Shown piece by piece: positions 20,615-32,771 of a stretch of 64,000 bases of DNA; within the stretch, counting starts at the first letter, position 1, and each line of letters begins with the position of its first letter. A program made the translations under genes and the position numbers. Source of the stretch: Anaspis maculata. Lineage: Eukaryota; Arthropoda; Insecta; Coleoptera; Scraptiidae. Location: contig OX421965.1 in assembly GCA_949128115.1 (NCBI GenBank), positions 5,137,253 through 5,201,252 of the forward strand, given 5' to 3'. A model generated the notes under the pieces. The model searched no databases. It was not told where the DNA came from and saw only the letters and a program-made list of their open reading frames with translations.

Positions 20615-23600
20615 ATGTTATACTATTATAACTATTATTGTAGCAACATTTTTGAGTGGAATGAAGAGAAGAGAAAGAAATTTGAAGCCTTTTACAGTAC
20701 ACTAAAATACCACTTTGATAGCGCGTTCACATATAAAAGACACAAAATTAAAAAGCATTCTCCCAAACAATATAATTCCGAGATCAGTAAGTTGCACAGA
20801 CTTGTATGTGAAATGGCTAATATCAATAAATCAATAAATAATGAACACTACAATGCGAAGTATAGGGAAGTCAAAGCCATCTATAAACACAAACTTCAAG
20901 CCTACAAAAAGACACAAAATAACAATAGGATTATAAACGCAAAAAACATTTCAAGGGAGTGCTGGAAAATTATCAATGAATCGAGAAACAAACAAAAACA
21001 TAACACAGTCACGTCGCTTATCGACGAAAATAACGTAAACATTGATGACCCAAAATTCATTGCCGATCACTTTAGCGCTTTCTTCAATAAGTGCAAAAAA
21101 TCTTCTTCAAAATCATTCAACAACGTAACATCTCTACAGAAAAATAACCCCGCAACGTTTTTTCTGTTCCCTACAACCCCCGATGAAATAATAACAACTA
21201 TCACAAAAACAACAAGTAAAACATCGGCTGGAACCGACGAGATACGCGGCGACGTTCTCAAAGCTGTGAAAAGTGAAATAAGTGCCCCTCTCTCTTACCT
21301 CATCAACAAATCATTTTTGCTTGGCGTATTTCCGGCGATGCTGAAACATGGTAAATCAATACCTATCTACAAAAATAAAGGTTCACGAACCCAAGTCACT
21401 AATTACAGAAACGTTTGCATACAAAACCAGGTGAATAAAATATTCGAATTTTGTTTCAATGCCAGATTGGTTGGTTTTTTGGAGAGATACCTGCTGTTGC
21501 ATGGAAATCAACACGGTTTCCGAAAGGGAAAATCTATCAACACGGCAGTGTCGCAGCTGATGAGCTTCATACATGGCGCATTAAATAATAAACAATATCC
21601 TTTGGCGATATACTATGATCTAAGCCAAGCTTTTGATACTGTCGACCACGAGTTGCTGTTGGGAAAGTTGCACTGCATGGGAATTCGTGGAGTTGTAAAC
21701 GAGTGGGTGAAATCATTTTTGCGGGATAGGACGCAGTCCGTCTTCATAGCGGGCGCGAGGTCACGACCTAACACTGCAAACGTCGGTGTACCCCAAGGAT
21801 CGATTTTAAGTCCGACTCTATTTATTATTTTTATAAATGACCTCATCACCAAGTGCGAGTCCCCCTCTGAGACCGTGATTTATGCCGACGATACGACTTT
21901 TTTAATAACTGAGGACAGCCTTTCTCGAACTTTGTCTAAAGCGAGCCTGGCCTGCGATGAACTGACACAGTGGTGTTTACAAAACAGCCTAACTTTGAAT
22001 ACTGACAAGTCGTTCTACATGGGATTCATACCTAAAAACGTTTTACGCGACTCTAGCTACCTCATAAAGCTTGAATCAAAATCAATTGCAAAAGCTAGGT
22101 CAATTAAATTTCTGGGCCTGCATATAGACGAAAAATTAACGTGGACAAAGCACGTGGAAGTGGTCGCGGGTAGACTCAGCGGCACGCTTTTTCTCCTGCG
22201 CCAACTCAGAGGCACAGTCTCGGACGCAATCTTGAGAATGACATATAGTCCAGTAAAATAAGGATTTAACTTGGAACAAATTAGGGGCAGGATGAAAAAA
22301 ATATGGCGATGTAGAGAATGAAAAGCTGAATAAGAAAAACCAAAGTTCCATTTCCAGTCATCCCGGGAACCATGGAAAAAAAATGGAGAAGATGGAAAAA
22401 CATGCTACACGATCTTTCTTTCGAAACGGTGAGAGAACGGTGAGAGATGTGTGAAAACTGTCAGGGACAAAGTTGTAGGGAATTCAATAATCTACAAAAA
22501 AATCCCTGGGGACATATGTCTAACTTCTTCAGTTTAGCCGTTTATCGCAGTCAAAGTTGCGCGCCGGTCTAGTGAAGTGGAAAAACTGTCCGCGTGACCT
22601 TCCTTCTTGGATGCTGTGAGAACGACAAGTGATATCAAAAAATTGTGAGCGACAAAGTTGTAGAGAATTGAATGCTCCACTAGAAAATTTACAAAAACCC
22701 TAGACTCGATGAAAAAACTATGACAATGTAGAGGATGGGAAACTGGATCTGAAAAACCAAAGTTTCATTTCACACCGTTTCGGGAAACCCGAGAGAAAAA
22801 AAATTGAAACTTGAAAAATAGTGATTTGCACTTGCAGCTTCCTCATTAAATGCTGAAATAAACGTAATAAATATGGAAAATCTGAATAAACTAGCTTGTA
22901 GAGGTTTAAATGATCTATAGAAAATCCCCTGATGTCATGTATGCATCTTTGTCGACTTAGCTGCGGAGCGCTATCAAAGTTGGGGTACATGACTCGTGAC
23001 GCGTCGCATATGTGGTGAAACTGGCACGACGTTGCGGTCATTGTTTAATTGATCTTGAAACATGATCAAATGATTTGAAAAAATTGCGTGCTTTGTTTAA
23101 CGTCTGGGTAGCTACTTATTGTTAGAATTATCATTGTAGTCACCATCATCGTCTTCCGAAACGACAATGCAGGAAGCGTCAGAACAGGTGACTTCACGGC
23201 AGTGGTGGCAAAACTTGGTACACTTGAGGTCAGCTTTTCTGCATCCACAAAGCTTCTCGCAGTTCTTCAAGCATCTGCAGGAAATCAACCGTAGCAGATG
23301 TTCGAGAGCTACGTTATCCTAGGTTCTAATAGGCATCAACAGAGAAATGTTTAATTTCCAACCCCATTGTTCAGGTGGACAGTTGTTCATTATTTCCGAG
23401 CTGTTGTTGGATGATTATTGTTCATCAGAAATCAGTTGAAAAACATCTAATTATCTAACGTGAATCACGTTTTTCAATTATTATACATATTGTGTTACAA
23501 AATACGAGTACTTTCTCAGTTTCAAGCCTGAGTGTCACGATACTATTTTCGTACTATTTTGATGCTATAAATATATGATTAGAAACGACAAACTCCGAAA

Positions 23601-25206
23601 TTCCCTAGCAACCTAGTCTCCTGTCCTAGATTTCTAGAATGAAAATATGACGAAAATAGTACAGTGACACTCACGACTTTAATTTTGCCGAACAAGAAAC
23701 TTTATACATAACAAAGCGTTCATCCGCGGAGTTACATTTCCAACAATAGTTACCAGACGTTCAACAAAGCACGCAATTTTTCCAAATCATTCAATCATGT
23801 TTTGTAATCAATTGAATAATGACCACAACGTCGTGCCAGTTTGACCACATATGCGACGCGTCACTAGTCATGTACCCCAACTTTGATAGCGCTCCGCAGC
23901 TAAGTCGACAAAGATGCATACATGTCATCACGGCATTTTCTATAGATGATTTAATCCTCTGCAAGCTAGTTCAATCAGATTTTCCATATTTATTACGTTT
24001 ATTTCAGTATTCAATGAGGAATCTGGGAGTGCAAATCGCTATTTTCCAACTTTTTCTTTTTTTCTCTTAGATTTCCCGAAACGGTGTGAAATGAAACTTT
24101 GGTTTTTTGGATCCAGTTTTTCATTCTCTACATTGCCATAGTTTTTTCATCGAGTCTAGGGTTTTTGTAAGTTTTCCAGAAGAACCACTTTATCAACAGG
24201 ATTGTCGCGCAGCTTCAAACGTGGTTCACGGTTGAACTAGAAGAGATAATGGTTGGCCTTGAATATTTTCTAGTGGAGCATTCAATTCCCTACAACTTTG
24301 TCCCTCACAAATTTTTGATATCTCTTGTTGTTCTCACAGTATTCAAGAAGGAAGGTCACGCGGACAGTTTTTCCACTTCACTAGACCGGCGCGCAACTTT
24401 GACTGCGATAAACGGCTAAACTAAAGAAGTTAGACATATGCTCTCGGGGACTTTTTTGTAGATTATTGAATTCCTTACAACTTTGTCCCTGACAGTTTTC
24501 ACACATCTCTTACCGTTCTCTCACCGTTCTCTCACCGTTTCAAAAGAAAGATCGCGGCGCATGTTTTTCCATCTTCTCCATTTTTTTTCCATGGTTCCCG
24601 GGATGACTGGAAATGAAACTTTGATTTTTCTTATTCAGTTTTTTATCCTCTACATCGCCATATTTTTTTCATCCTGCCCCTAATTTGTTCCAACTTTGGC
24701 CTAAAAATCGCCTCATTTTACTGGACTAATACTTCGGCTTGGTCCAGCCAATTCTGGACTACGGTTTGTCTTTTTGGGGATCATCGGCACATATGAGGGA
24801 AGTCTTTGTCGTTCAAAAGAAAGTTTTGAGGTGTGTGGCGGGTGTGGGTCCTTTGACATCTTGCAGGGAACTGTTTAAACAGTATCACATTCTGACCCTA
24901 CCATCTTTATATATTTTGCAAACAGCCACGTACATTAAAGCTAATGAGCACAAGTTCAAATCAGATAGGTCTATGCATCATCACGACACTAGAAAATGTA
25001 ACCAGATACGCCAACCCTTCTCTAGATTGCAGGTGGCACAAAACTCTCAAGAATACCAGGGAATAAAATTCTATAATAAAAGTTTAGAGCTGTTCGGGGA
25101 GATCAAAACACTCGTCAGTTTCAAGAGAGTTTTGAGCCGGTTTCTCATGGAAAATGCATTTTATACAACGGAAGAATTTTTAATGTTGAATAAGATCAGG
25201 CATTGA
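20615..25206 (+). pseudogene. Jockey/CR1-group reverse transcriptase, interrupted
   Basis: N-terminal of the RT is a basic spacer, followed by RT blocks SAGTDEIRGDVLK, HGKSIPIYKNKGSR, NQHGFRKGKSINTAV, YYDLSQAFDTVDHELL, GVPQGSILSPTLFIIFIND and the catalytic YADDT (about 21882-21896). Coding is in frame until 22245. After the foldback insertion the thumb and C-terminal region resumes in frame through VQPILDYGLSFWG near 24740 to the stop at 25206. Element plus one target duplication is 2486 bp, which accounts exactly for the frame change. I see no other lesion in the RT part, so the gene was apparently open when the foldback arrived. It is already non-autonomous because the endonuclease is missing. 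Confidence 0.85.
22246..24728. mobile_element. 2.48-kb foldback element inside the RT gene
   Basis: The ends TAGTCCAG and CTGGACTA are perfect inverted copies, and the arms extend inward for over 1 kb (tagggg caggatgaaaaa against tttttcatcctgccccta; gtcgtgccag near 23827 against ctggcacgac near 23021). It is flanked by ATA on both sides (22243-22245 and 24729-24731), taken as the target duplication; a 2-bp TA duplication is the alternative. The centre near 23500 is not coding. Confidence 0.85.
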
Positions 25207-25429
25207 CCGAATAAATGATATTTTTTAACCTTACCACGTACCTGGATCTGATATCTACTGTTGTTATTGTTATTGCTGTTATCTGTTCTTTTTTCTTATT
25301 TTTTTTTCTTCTGTCTATGCTTTTTTGTTATTTAATTTATTGTTTGGGACAAGTCTACAGTGCATCACATTTGTTTTTAATGTACACATGCATCAAAGAT
25401 GAATAAATACCTATTATTATTATTTTTTA

Positions 25430-25600
25430 TTATAATGTTTTAATAAATTTCTTATACAATATATTGGAAACCTTAGAAACTTCATGCAAATCTCCAGTCT
25501 GTCTGCAGAAATCTTTAACACAATAGAAATTACATACATATCGTCAATCTCAGAACTCTATGGACATTTTCAGAAATCCTTCCCCATAAGTGGACTGATC
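25430..25600. repeat. Degenerate minisatellite, right part
   Basis: Units such as ttagaaacttcatgcaaatc and ctgcagaaatcttt resemble the array at 19855-20560. It looks like the same array split by the retrotransposon. Confidence 0.45.
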
Positions 25601-26060
25601 ATTTCTGCAGTAGTACGTGGGCAGTACCAAGCTTTTGTCCAGAGCTTGGCTGCAGTCGTAGTTTGTGGACATCTCGTCTTCTGCATTAGTGAAGCCCCAT
25701 CGTCTTCTTTAAAATAATACCGTCAACGTAGCAGCGTCGTCAAGGCTGTATTCATTGCAGGCCAGAATTATTTCGAGGATTTCTCTCTCAAAAATAAAGA
25801 TAAAAACTCAATTTTTTATACGATGTACTGAGTGTGAAAAAAAATAATACAGAGCGTTTCTTCGATTATGTGAAAAAACATATTTCTTCCTATTTTGTTG
25901 ACAACTTTTTTCACAAAACAGCTCTGTACTCTAGTTTAAATTATACATACTCAAAATTACACCAGAGGCACCTATTTATCTAACTGCAAAATTAGATATA
26001 GGATAGGTATCTCTACCTACTGAACTTCTAGAATTAGATATACCAAATAATAACATCATA
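25600..26060. other. Intergenic with short dispersed repeat
   Basis: Positions about 25870-25935 (gtgaaaaaac then gacaacttttttcac) resemble 28015-28075 in direct orientation, on either side of the second retrotransposon. No gene is supported. Confidence 0.4.
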
Positions 26061-26095
26061 TTTGTCAGTGCGTCACTCATAGCCTTCCTGATAAC

Positions 26096-27725
26096 TTGAC
26101 AAATGTTGATGACATCAACAACTACCTGATCAACCCAGCACTATCCCTTGCCGCTGACGAATCAACAACAAAGTTCTACAATTCCAATGTCAAAGAAAGC
26201 GTGAGATCTAACCTACAGTTTACTCGAGTTAGTGAAACTGATGTTCTCAAGATAATCTCATCTATCTCAAGAGTAAAGCGACAGGAGCCGACGGCTTCAA
26301 TATTTGCACCATCCATCTTTGCGTTCCATTTCTATTACCGTACATCACCCATATTATCAATTTCTGTATCGAAAACTCTGTTTTTCCCTCTACATGGAAA
26401 CATGCTCTTATTTTGCCGTTGCCCAAGTCCTCCAAACCTGAGAGTTTCAGTGACATCCGCCCAGTAAGCATTTTACCAACCATGTCAAAAATTCTCGAGA
26501 AAGTAATAGAGCAACAGCTGCGGGCGCATATAGAAAGTAACTCCATTTTGCCTGCGAATCAGTCAGGATTTAGACCTCGACGTGGATGTTGCACGACTCT
26601 TCTTTCTATAACCGATGACATCTTGAGAGCTTCAGACAAGGATCTCCTCACCATTCTTGTTCTGCTGGATTATTCCAAAGCGTTCGACACCATCAACCAC
26701 CAGATCCTGGAATCTATTCTGCACTATACTGGTCTGTCGACGTCTTCCATCAACCTCCTATTCGATTATCTAGCGGGCAGAACTCAGAGTGTTACTTACA
26801 ACGGCCGTGTCTCCTCTCCCCTTGAAATTTTGAAAGGTGTACCACAAGGATCTATTTTGGGGCCGCTACTGTTTATAATCTACATATCAAATTTTACCTC
26901 TGCCTTCCTCTCCGGCTGCCAACATTCCTATGCTGATGACACTCAGGTACGCATTTCATTCTCGGCGGACGAATCTCAACAGGCTTTAGCGGCACTAAAC
27001 TTCAATCTTGCAAACTTGAAAGACATCTCTCAAAAGCACTGCTTACAGCTCAACCCTAAAAAATCGGTAGCACTTCTGTTTGGCAGAAAGGTGGATCGGG
27101 ACAAGGTGGAATGCCATGATGGTATTGTGATTGGTGATGAAATTGTCCCCTTTGCATGCGAGGCTAAGAACTTTGGGCTACACATCGACAATGACTTGAA
27201 GCTCACCACTCACGTCTCCAAATGCCTCCAGCGAGGTTATTTTCACCTCAAATCAATTTATCAAAGCAGATCATTCTTAAGCTTCCATGTAAAAAAAAAC
27301 TGCTATGTGAATCCTTGGTGCTGTCTCAGGTCAATCACTGCGACGTCGTTTATGGTCCTCTTCTGAGACAGAATGACAGCTACCGTCTGCAAAAGCTGCA
27401 GAACTCATGCATTAGACTTCTTTACGGAATAAGAAAATACGACCGTGTGAGTCACAAACTCTCCGATGCTGGTTGGCTCAATATGGAGAACAGAAGAAAA
27501 TTACATTCTGCGACCATGTTCTTCAAAATTCTCTGTACTAAAGAGCCCCCGGATTTGTTTTCCAGAATAACCTTTCTTTCAGATGTTCACAATGTCAACA
27601 CCAGATTTAGGGGATCCATCACTTCTCCACTCGACTCCAAAGAACTGTTCAAACGATCATTCACTTACCAGGTCTATAAAATGTTTAACAACTTGTCATT
27701 TGAGTATATGCCACCCTCGGTTTGA
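26096..27725 (+). pseudogene. Jockey/CR1-group reverse transcriptase, frameshifted
   Basis: The RT core is in the frame 26413-27366: PLPKSSKPESFSDIRPVS, NQSGFRPRRGCCTTLL, VLLDYSKAFDTINHQIL, GVPQGSILGPLLFIIYI and catalytic YADDT near 26930. The upstream segment 26096-26280 (SLAADESTTKFYNS) joins it through at least one frameshift near 26276, before an ATGADGFN-type motif. A second frameshift in the A-run near 27293 moves the C-terminal part to the frame 27222-27725 (LESLVLSQVNHCDVVYG, CIRLLYGIRKYDRVS). It lacks an endonuclease and is not functional. Confidence 0.85.
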
Positions 27726-27958
27726 AGAGTTTTCGAACACAGCTTTCTCAAACTTTGATGAACTGCCAGTGATGCAAATAATGTAAATGTGTATGTTCGA
27801 TACTTGTACAGTTTTAATCACTTTACTTTAATTTTGTAGAATGTACAATCTTTCGTTACTTCGTATTGAGCGGAGTTAGGTGGAAGAACAGCTGGTAAGC
27901 CAAGGCCTGCCTATTAAGCTGAATCTCGCTCTGCTCAAATGCTTCCCTAATAAAGACC

Positions 27959-27989
<31 letters not shown>
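27959..27989. repeat. (TTA)n retrotransposon tail
   Basis: An uninterrupted ttattatta run at the 3' end of the preceding element. Confidence 0.85.
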
Positions 27990-27991
<2 letters not shown>

Positions 27992-29280
27992 CTCATTCTT
28001 AAAAATGAGTTCAGTTACGTGAAAAAAAAAATTTCCTTCGTTACTGACAACTTTTTTCAAAAAACGGCTCTGTTTTCAATTTTCTACGTTTCTCAAAATT
28101 ATAAAACAGTTGATCATTTTTTCGTTTGTCAAAAAATTTCCCAGCACTCCTTTAGAAACTTTTCAAGTGTTTTAGGCGAGGTTTTGGGGCTATTGAGCTT
28201 GTAAAATTTTTTGGGGTAATCCAAATAGAAACAAGGTGGACAAACATTCAATGGAATCCCATCAAAATTTCTACATCTCTGCATCTTTATTTTTGAGGGA
28301 GGAATATTGATACCTTGCGCATACAGCCTTTTAAACAGAAAAGAAAAAGTTCGAACCAGTCACGAGTTTGCTCAAACTGAAAAAAGAGTGAAAGTTTGGG
28401 ACACGACATATACCGCTTTGCGTAGTTTTATATTTAATTTTCAAATACGAGCATCATCAACTTAAATTGACATCCACACTTTATTTAAACTTAATATCAA
28501 CCATCATCGGTAACACTTTCAGTAGTTTTGGAATGAACTGATACCATGATTAAATCAGGTGAAGTTCAAAGAATGCTGTAAAACATTCTATATTCATAGC
28601 GTGTTAGCGTGGAACAGTCCCGCTTTCAAAGAAAACTATTCCCACTTTCCAGCGGCTCAAATACCAAAAGTGATATATGTGAAGGCATCTAGCGGCGAGT
28701 GCCACAAGCTTAGCAACTACGATTGCCACGAAAGTAGATAGCTTCGTCAAATCATCATGGGCAAATTATCATAAAAAAACATTGAAGAAAACTGTATTTT
28801 GTGTAAATGATACAAATAATAGCAAAACTATTCAATAACATTCTCATAATGGAAGATTTTATATTCCTATTGCAAAACGAGAAACATAATGATTCAAATG
28901 AAATATGTAGCTACCTACAAATCCTACAATAAGACTTTATTGAATGGTAGGTAAGTACCAACGTAGGGTAGGAAAATATCTCAAAAAAAAAGTCGTCAAT
29001 ATGGCACTACGCAATTAGCATAATTTCGTTGTAGGTGGTCGTAAGAAAACCAAATTATACAAGGTATTCAAAACCTTCAAAATGTAGATTCAGAAAAACA
29101 AGTGATCGATGAGCCAACCATACCTACCTACCGTATATTGCCGTATATTCAAATAATCGCATGCATGGCCTAAATGACGTCAAGGTCTTGGGAATATTTG
29201 TTGCGATTTGTTGGGCCCGCGTGGGACGATAACAACGTTTTCCAAAGATTTTTGTCATTCTTTCGGTTTACCTTCACAAT
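27990..29280. other. Intergenic with dispersed repeats
   Basis: No gene is supported. About 28680-28790 (ggcgagtgccacaagctta, then gggcaaattatc) has a diverged direct copy at 45905-46015. Tacc-rich simple sequence occurs near 29120-29140. Confidence 0.4.
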
Positions 29281-29614
29281 GGAGTGTTATACTTTTAAAA
29301 AAATATTTTGTTTTCGATGGAAACAGAAACTATAGGTACCTATGGAAAAATAACTGACCCGTATTTTTTTTATTTAGCCAAAAATCGTATCGTTTGGCCG
29401 CAATAAATAAACGAAACTCCTATATTCTACCTATTTCTGACGACATTTACACAGGCAGTATAGGCGGTGACTCGCTGTGACGTCAGAACTAGTTGATACT
29501 ATTCATTTATTACGCCCAAACGATGCGGTTTTTGACTGAATAAAAAAACACGGGTCAATTATTTTTCAATGTAGTTTCCATTTCAATAAAAAAAAATTTT
29601 TAGTATAATACTCT
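29281..29614. mobile_element. Foldback MITE, about 110-bp arms
   Basis: Left ggagtgttatactt and right agtataatactct are inverted copies. The arms continue through ctgacccgtatttttt against aaaaaacacgggtca and the cgtttggccg/cgcccaaacg pair. Confidence 0.75.
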
Positions 29615-29810
29615 ATTATTGAAAAAATCGTCGTCATGTCTAGAGATGCCGCCGGACTTCTCATCCTTCCTGAAATTTCCTTGATCATGCAATATCATTT
29701 GTGTACATTCACCATTTGTTCCAATTATACGTAATAACAAAATTTATGAGTTTGAAAGTATCTTTTATACCTAGGCAATAACTGACTGAATAAATAAATC
29801 TGTTCAGTAA

Positions 29811-29947
29811 GTACGGGGTGTTTATAAAAGACTGTGATCGCGGCAGGCTTGGGTCAGGCCGAAAAACGTAGTAACAGGCGCAATTGTAGTGATCGAGAGG
29901 GGATTCCAAAGGCGATGCGATCACAGACGTTTATAAACACCCGGTAC
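29811..29947. mobile_element. Short MITE, near-palindromic
   Basis: Left gtacggggtgtttata followed by gactgtgatcgc pairs with right gcgatcacagac, then tttataaacacccggtac. It is 137 bp in total and non-coding. Confidence 0.75.
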
Positions 29948-30478
29948 CTATACTTCTTGAGTTATTGAACGTGAACGTCAAAGTTCAGGCTTTGACAGCT
30001 TATAGCTTCTGACTGATGACAGATATGTCATAACTTTTACACGTTTTGAATAGAGTTTTTCAAGGGCTTCAAAATGAGTCATCAAAAATCAAAGTCATTT
30101 GGTCAAAATTTCCTGTCATTCTGAACGAAAGGTAGGTATTCAAGTTTCTATAAGCAGAGAATTGATCAAACAACACTTCTGCCAAGTGACACCCTGCCAA
30201 CATAAAACTCAAGTTCGAACAGTCTTCAACTCGGTCTTCAGCATCGAGCGTCAGGACTATTTTACTCTTCTTGTATTTTGACGAAGAAAAAGTGGACTGG
30301 CGGTGAAATAATGATGTTAGGACCTCTCTTGTAGACAACGAAATTTCCAAAAATTTCTTCCCAAGTACTTTTCTCCCAAGCCCCATTGCTCAAGATAAAT
30401 GTGAAAAAACTGATCCTCAAGTTCTTTTCGAGGCCACGACGGCCGAAGCTCACACTGGATCCTCAAGGACTTTTATGG
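29948..30478. other. Intergenic, dispersed repeat
   Basis: About 30040-30125 (gaatagagttttt, then tcctgtcattctga) resembles 56735-56830. Reading frames on both strands here show no family features. Confidence 0.35.
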
Positions 30479-30606
30479 CGCGATTCTCTAAAAAAATGCA
30501 TTCCATAAAGGCTCTGTTACGCTGTTATTACCTAGCCAACAGCCAATGGCCGACACGAATTTTTACATAACAGAGCGTTTATGGAATGTTATTTTTTACA
30601 GAATAG
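30479..30606. mobile_element. Short MITE
   Basis: Left gcattccataaaggctctgt pairs with right cagagcgtttatggaatg. The flanking attctctaaaaaa and ttttttacagaat extend the repeat outward. Confidence 0.65.
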
Positions 30607-30992
30607 CACTATTAGTATGTTAAACTGCATAGGTACTTAACTGAGCTTATATACAAAAATTCGGCTAGGTTTCTTCTTTGCACGCTATTTTTTGTATAAT
30701 TCCTGAACTATAAATTTATTTTGCCTCATTATATTTATTTTCTCTCTCTTTGTTCTTTCTATTACTGTTTTGTTTTGTTCATTCCGATAAGATGAGTGGG
30801 ACGAAATTTTATTTTTGGAGTAATAGGTAGATATAATAATTTTTTGTTCCATTGTATAATAATTGTGAACCAGAGCCGCCATATGATTCTTATCTCGATT
30901 CTTATTGTATCCTTCAAGGCAATAAGTGAATCGAATTGAAATGAATTTTACTCACAACCACTATAGTAATTGATTCATTACATACCTAGTAG
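30607..30992. other. Intergenic, no feature
   Basis: AT-rich sequence without a supported gene or repeat structure. Confidence 0.35.
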
Positions 30993-31115
30993 CAGGGTGC
31001 AAAGATTTAAATCAAGTTGATTCAAATCATGATTGAAATCGTGATTTAAATCAACTGATTCTTTCAATTAAATCATTTGATTTAAATGATTTCATCGCAT
31101 TTGATTCCCCGGTAC

Positions 31116-32287
31116 CAGTAGCGCAACTAGGGGAGGGTTAGGTGGGTGCGCTTACCCACCTATGAAGATTTTGCTTGTGAAGGCGCCTTTTCAGGCGCCT
31201 TGATCGATTTTTGTTCTAAATATTGAAAAAGATATAAGAAATAAAAAAAAAATCGGTCTGAGCTACGAAAACAAAATTTTGCTGAAAATCTGCGGAGCTT
31301 TTAAAATCAATTTTCATTACCACTTATGTGTAGATCAAATTGTTATGTCCTTTGGTGAACGTTTCACAGATTTTATTGAAAAAACTTCCTTATTTGCGCT
31401 TTCAGATCCCGATAATTTTGCAGACGAAGCGCAGGTAAACGGTTGAGAGGACTTTATTTCATTTCACAAGTCTGATCTTCCAAGTTCAGAAATCACAGTG
31501 GGTGAATATAAGGAATTCAGAGCATTGTTTCTAGAAATTTCTTCGGAAATTGAGTAGAAGTTATCTGAACATTGTTGTTTTGTATAAAATATTTTTGACG
31601 TTGCTTATTACATCTGCTTCCGCCGAACGGTCTTTTGGTCGATTAAAATCGATAAAAAGGTTTCTGCGTTTAACAATTGGAGAAAAGAGGCCAAGTTCTG
31701 TGGCGATCCCGAGATTTGGAAGAGATAATTATGTAAGTTTGACGCAATTTTAGAAAAGTTCAAAAACGACTAAAAGAGAAGCAGGCTTCGGTTCTAGATT
31801 TTTAATGTTGTCTGTTTTTTCTTAATTATATTCCTAGTCTTACCGTTAGTTCCACAAAGAAGATAATCAGCGATCAGGCTGATTTCAGATTAACTGAACT
31901 TTTTTCTGCTGAATTCTAGTCGATTATAACCACAAAAAATGCCGGAATCTGTACAGACCCATCATCATTCTATTCACTATTGACAGATAAACCAGCATTT
32001 CCATTGATCAGTCAGCTACAAATTGACTAACAAAAATCGCGAATCAATTGATCACGTATTATCTTTTTTTATGGAACTCACGGTTAGTGTTAAGGCTGCC
32101 TTTGCGATGCTGCTTATGCAGTTAATGTTATTGTTTGAAAACAATAAAGTTCACAATCTTTTAACTTTTTTTCCCAATATCAAAAAAAATTGAAGAATCC
32201 CGAGTTGAAAAAAATGTTGTGAAAAAACCAAAGATCAACTTTTTTAACTTTCGTACCTGACTGTAAAATATCCTAGTTGCGCCCCTG
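31116..32287 (+). mobile_element. Nested hAT element with deleted transposase
   Basis: The ends CAGTAGCGCAACTAGG and the inverse of CAGGGGCGCAACTAGG are classic hAT termini. The flanks are a perfect 8-bp duplication CCCGGTAC (31108-31115 and 32288-32295). Length is 1172 bp. It contains scraps of a hAT transposase on the plus strand and was presumably mobilised in trans, or decayed after insertion. Confidence 0.9.
31335..31755 (+). pseudogene. hAT transposase C-terminal remnant (dimerisation domain)
   Basis: Translation at about 31343-31430 gives FGERFTDFIEKTSLFALS, and at about 31560-31700 gives LTLLITSASAERSFGRLKSI followed by FLRLTIGEKR. The SAxxERSF-K-LK pattern is the conserved hAT dimerisation region, close in style to ZMYM1/KRBA2-like hAT proteins. 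Stops and frameshifts separate the pieces (e.g. TGA near 31444). The catalytic N-terminal and central parts are missing. Confidence 0.85.
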
Positions 32288-32771
32288 CCCGGTACAGTTT
32301 TCTTCACGAAATATCGCCAAACTTCATCTCCTCTTCGTGCCGACATTATTTCTGAGCCCTGAGCAAATATAAAATCTCTTATATGCCCACCGCAATCAGC
32401 TTACCCCACCCCCGGCGAACGACGAACCATCCTCAAGACGTGAGGACACCTGTTGTTTTGACAAGTACCTATTGCAAATTATTGCATAATAATTGTTCAA
32501 TATTGTATTAGTTACGATTGGCATTGAGTTATACTTGCTATGAGTTCCCAGAGTTTCAGCTTCTGGGAAAAAACGAGAAGTTCTAATATGTATTAAAAAA
32601 AAACAGAGGATCTGGACACCGGAAGAGTATCGATATTTTGTACTGTAGTTAAGCCTCAATTTGAAAGCGGAAAAATCTCAACTAAATAAAAAAAATCTGA
32701 TTTGATTAAAAAATTTCGAATTTTTTGATTTTTTCAATTAAATCAGGATTTTCTTGCACCCTGCCTAGTAG

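Larger units (their letters stand above)
20600..25425 (+). mobile_element. 5'-truncated non-LTR retrotransposon, split by a foldback insertion
   Basis: It consists of the reverse transcriptase frame 20615-22245, the inserted foldback 22246-24728, the rest of the frame 24732-25206, a 3' UTR and a 3' end gaataaatacc followed by attattatt at about 25414-25428. The endonuclease domain is absent, as expected of a 5' truncation during target-primed reverse transcription. It lies in a minisatellite that continues on both sides. Confidence 0.8.
26066..27989 (+). mobile_element. 5'-truncated non-LTR retrotransposon with (TTA)n tail
   Basis: The sequence starts within the region N-terminal to the RT and ends with taataaagacc followed by a (TTA)n run at 27959-27989. 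The endonuclease is missing. Its RT sequence and 3' UTR differ from the element at 20.6 kb, so it is a separate family. Confidence 0.8.
30993..32763. mobile_element. hAT-type MITE (host of a nested hAT element)
   Basis: The ends CAGGGTGCAA and TTGCACCCTG are inverted copies, flanked by a perfect 8-bp duplication CCTAGTAG (30985-30992 and 32764-32771), the size expected of hAT transposition. The subterminal regions are full of gatttaaatca-like strings. Without the nested 1172-bp element and its duplicated 8 bp, it is about 590 bp. Confidence 0.85.
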
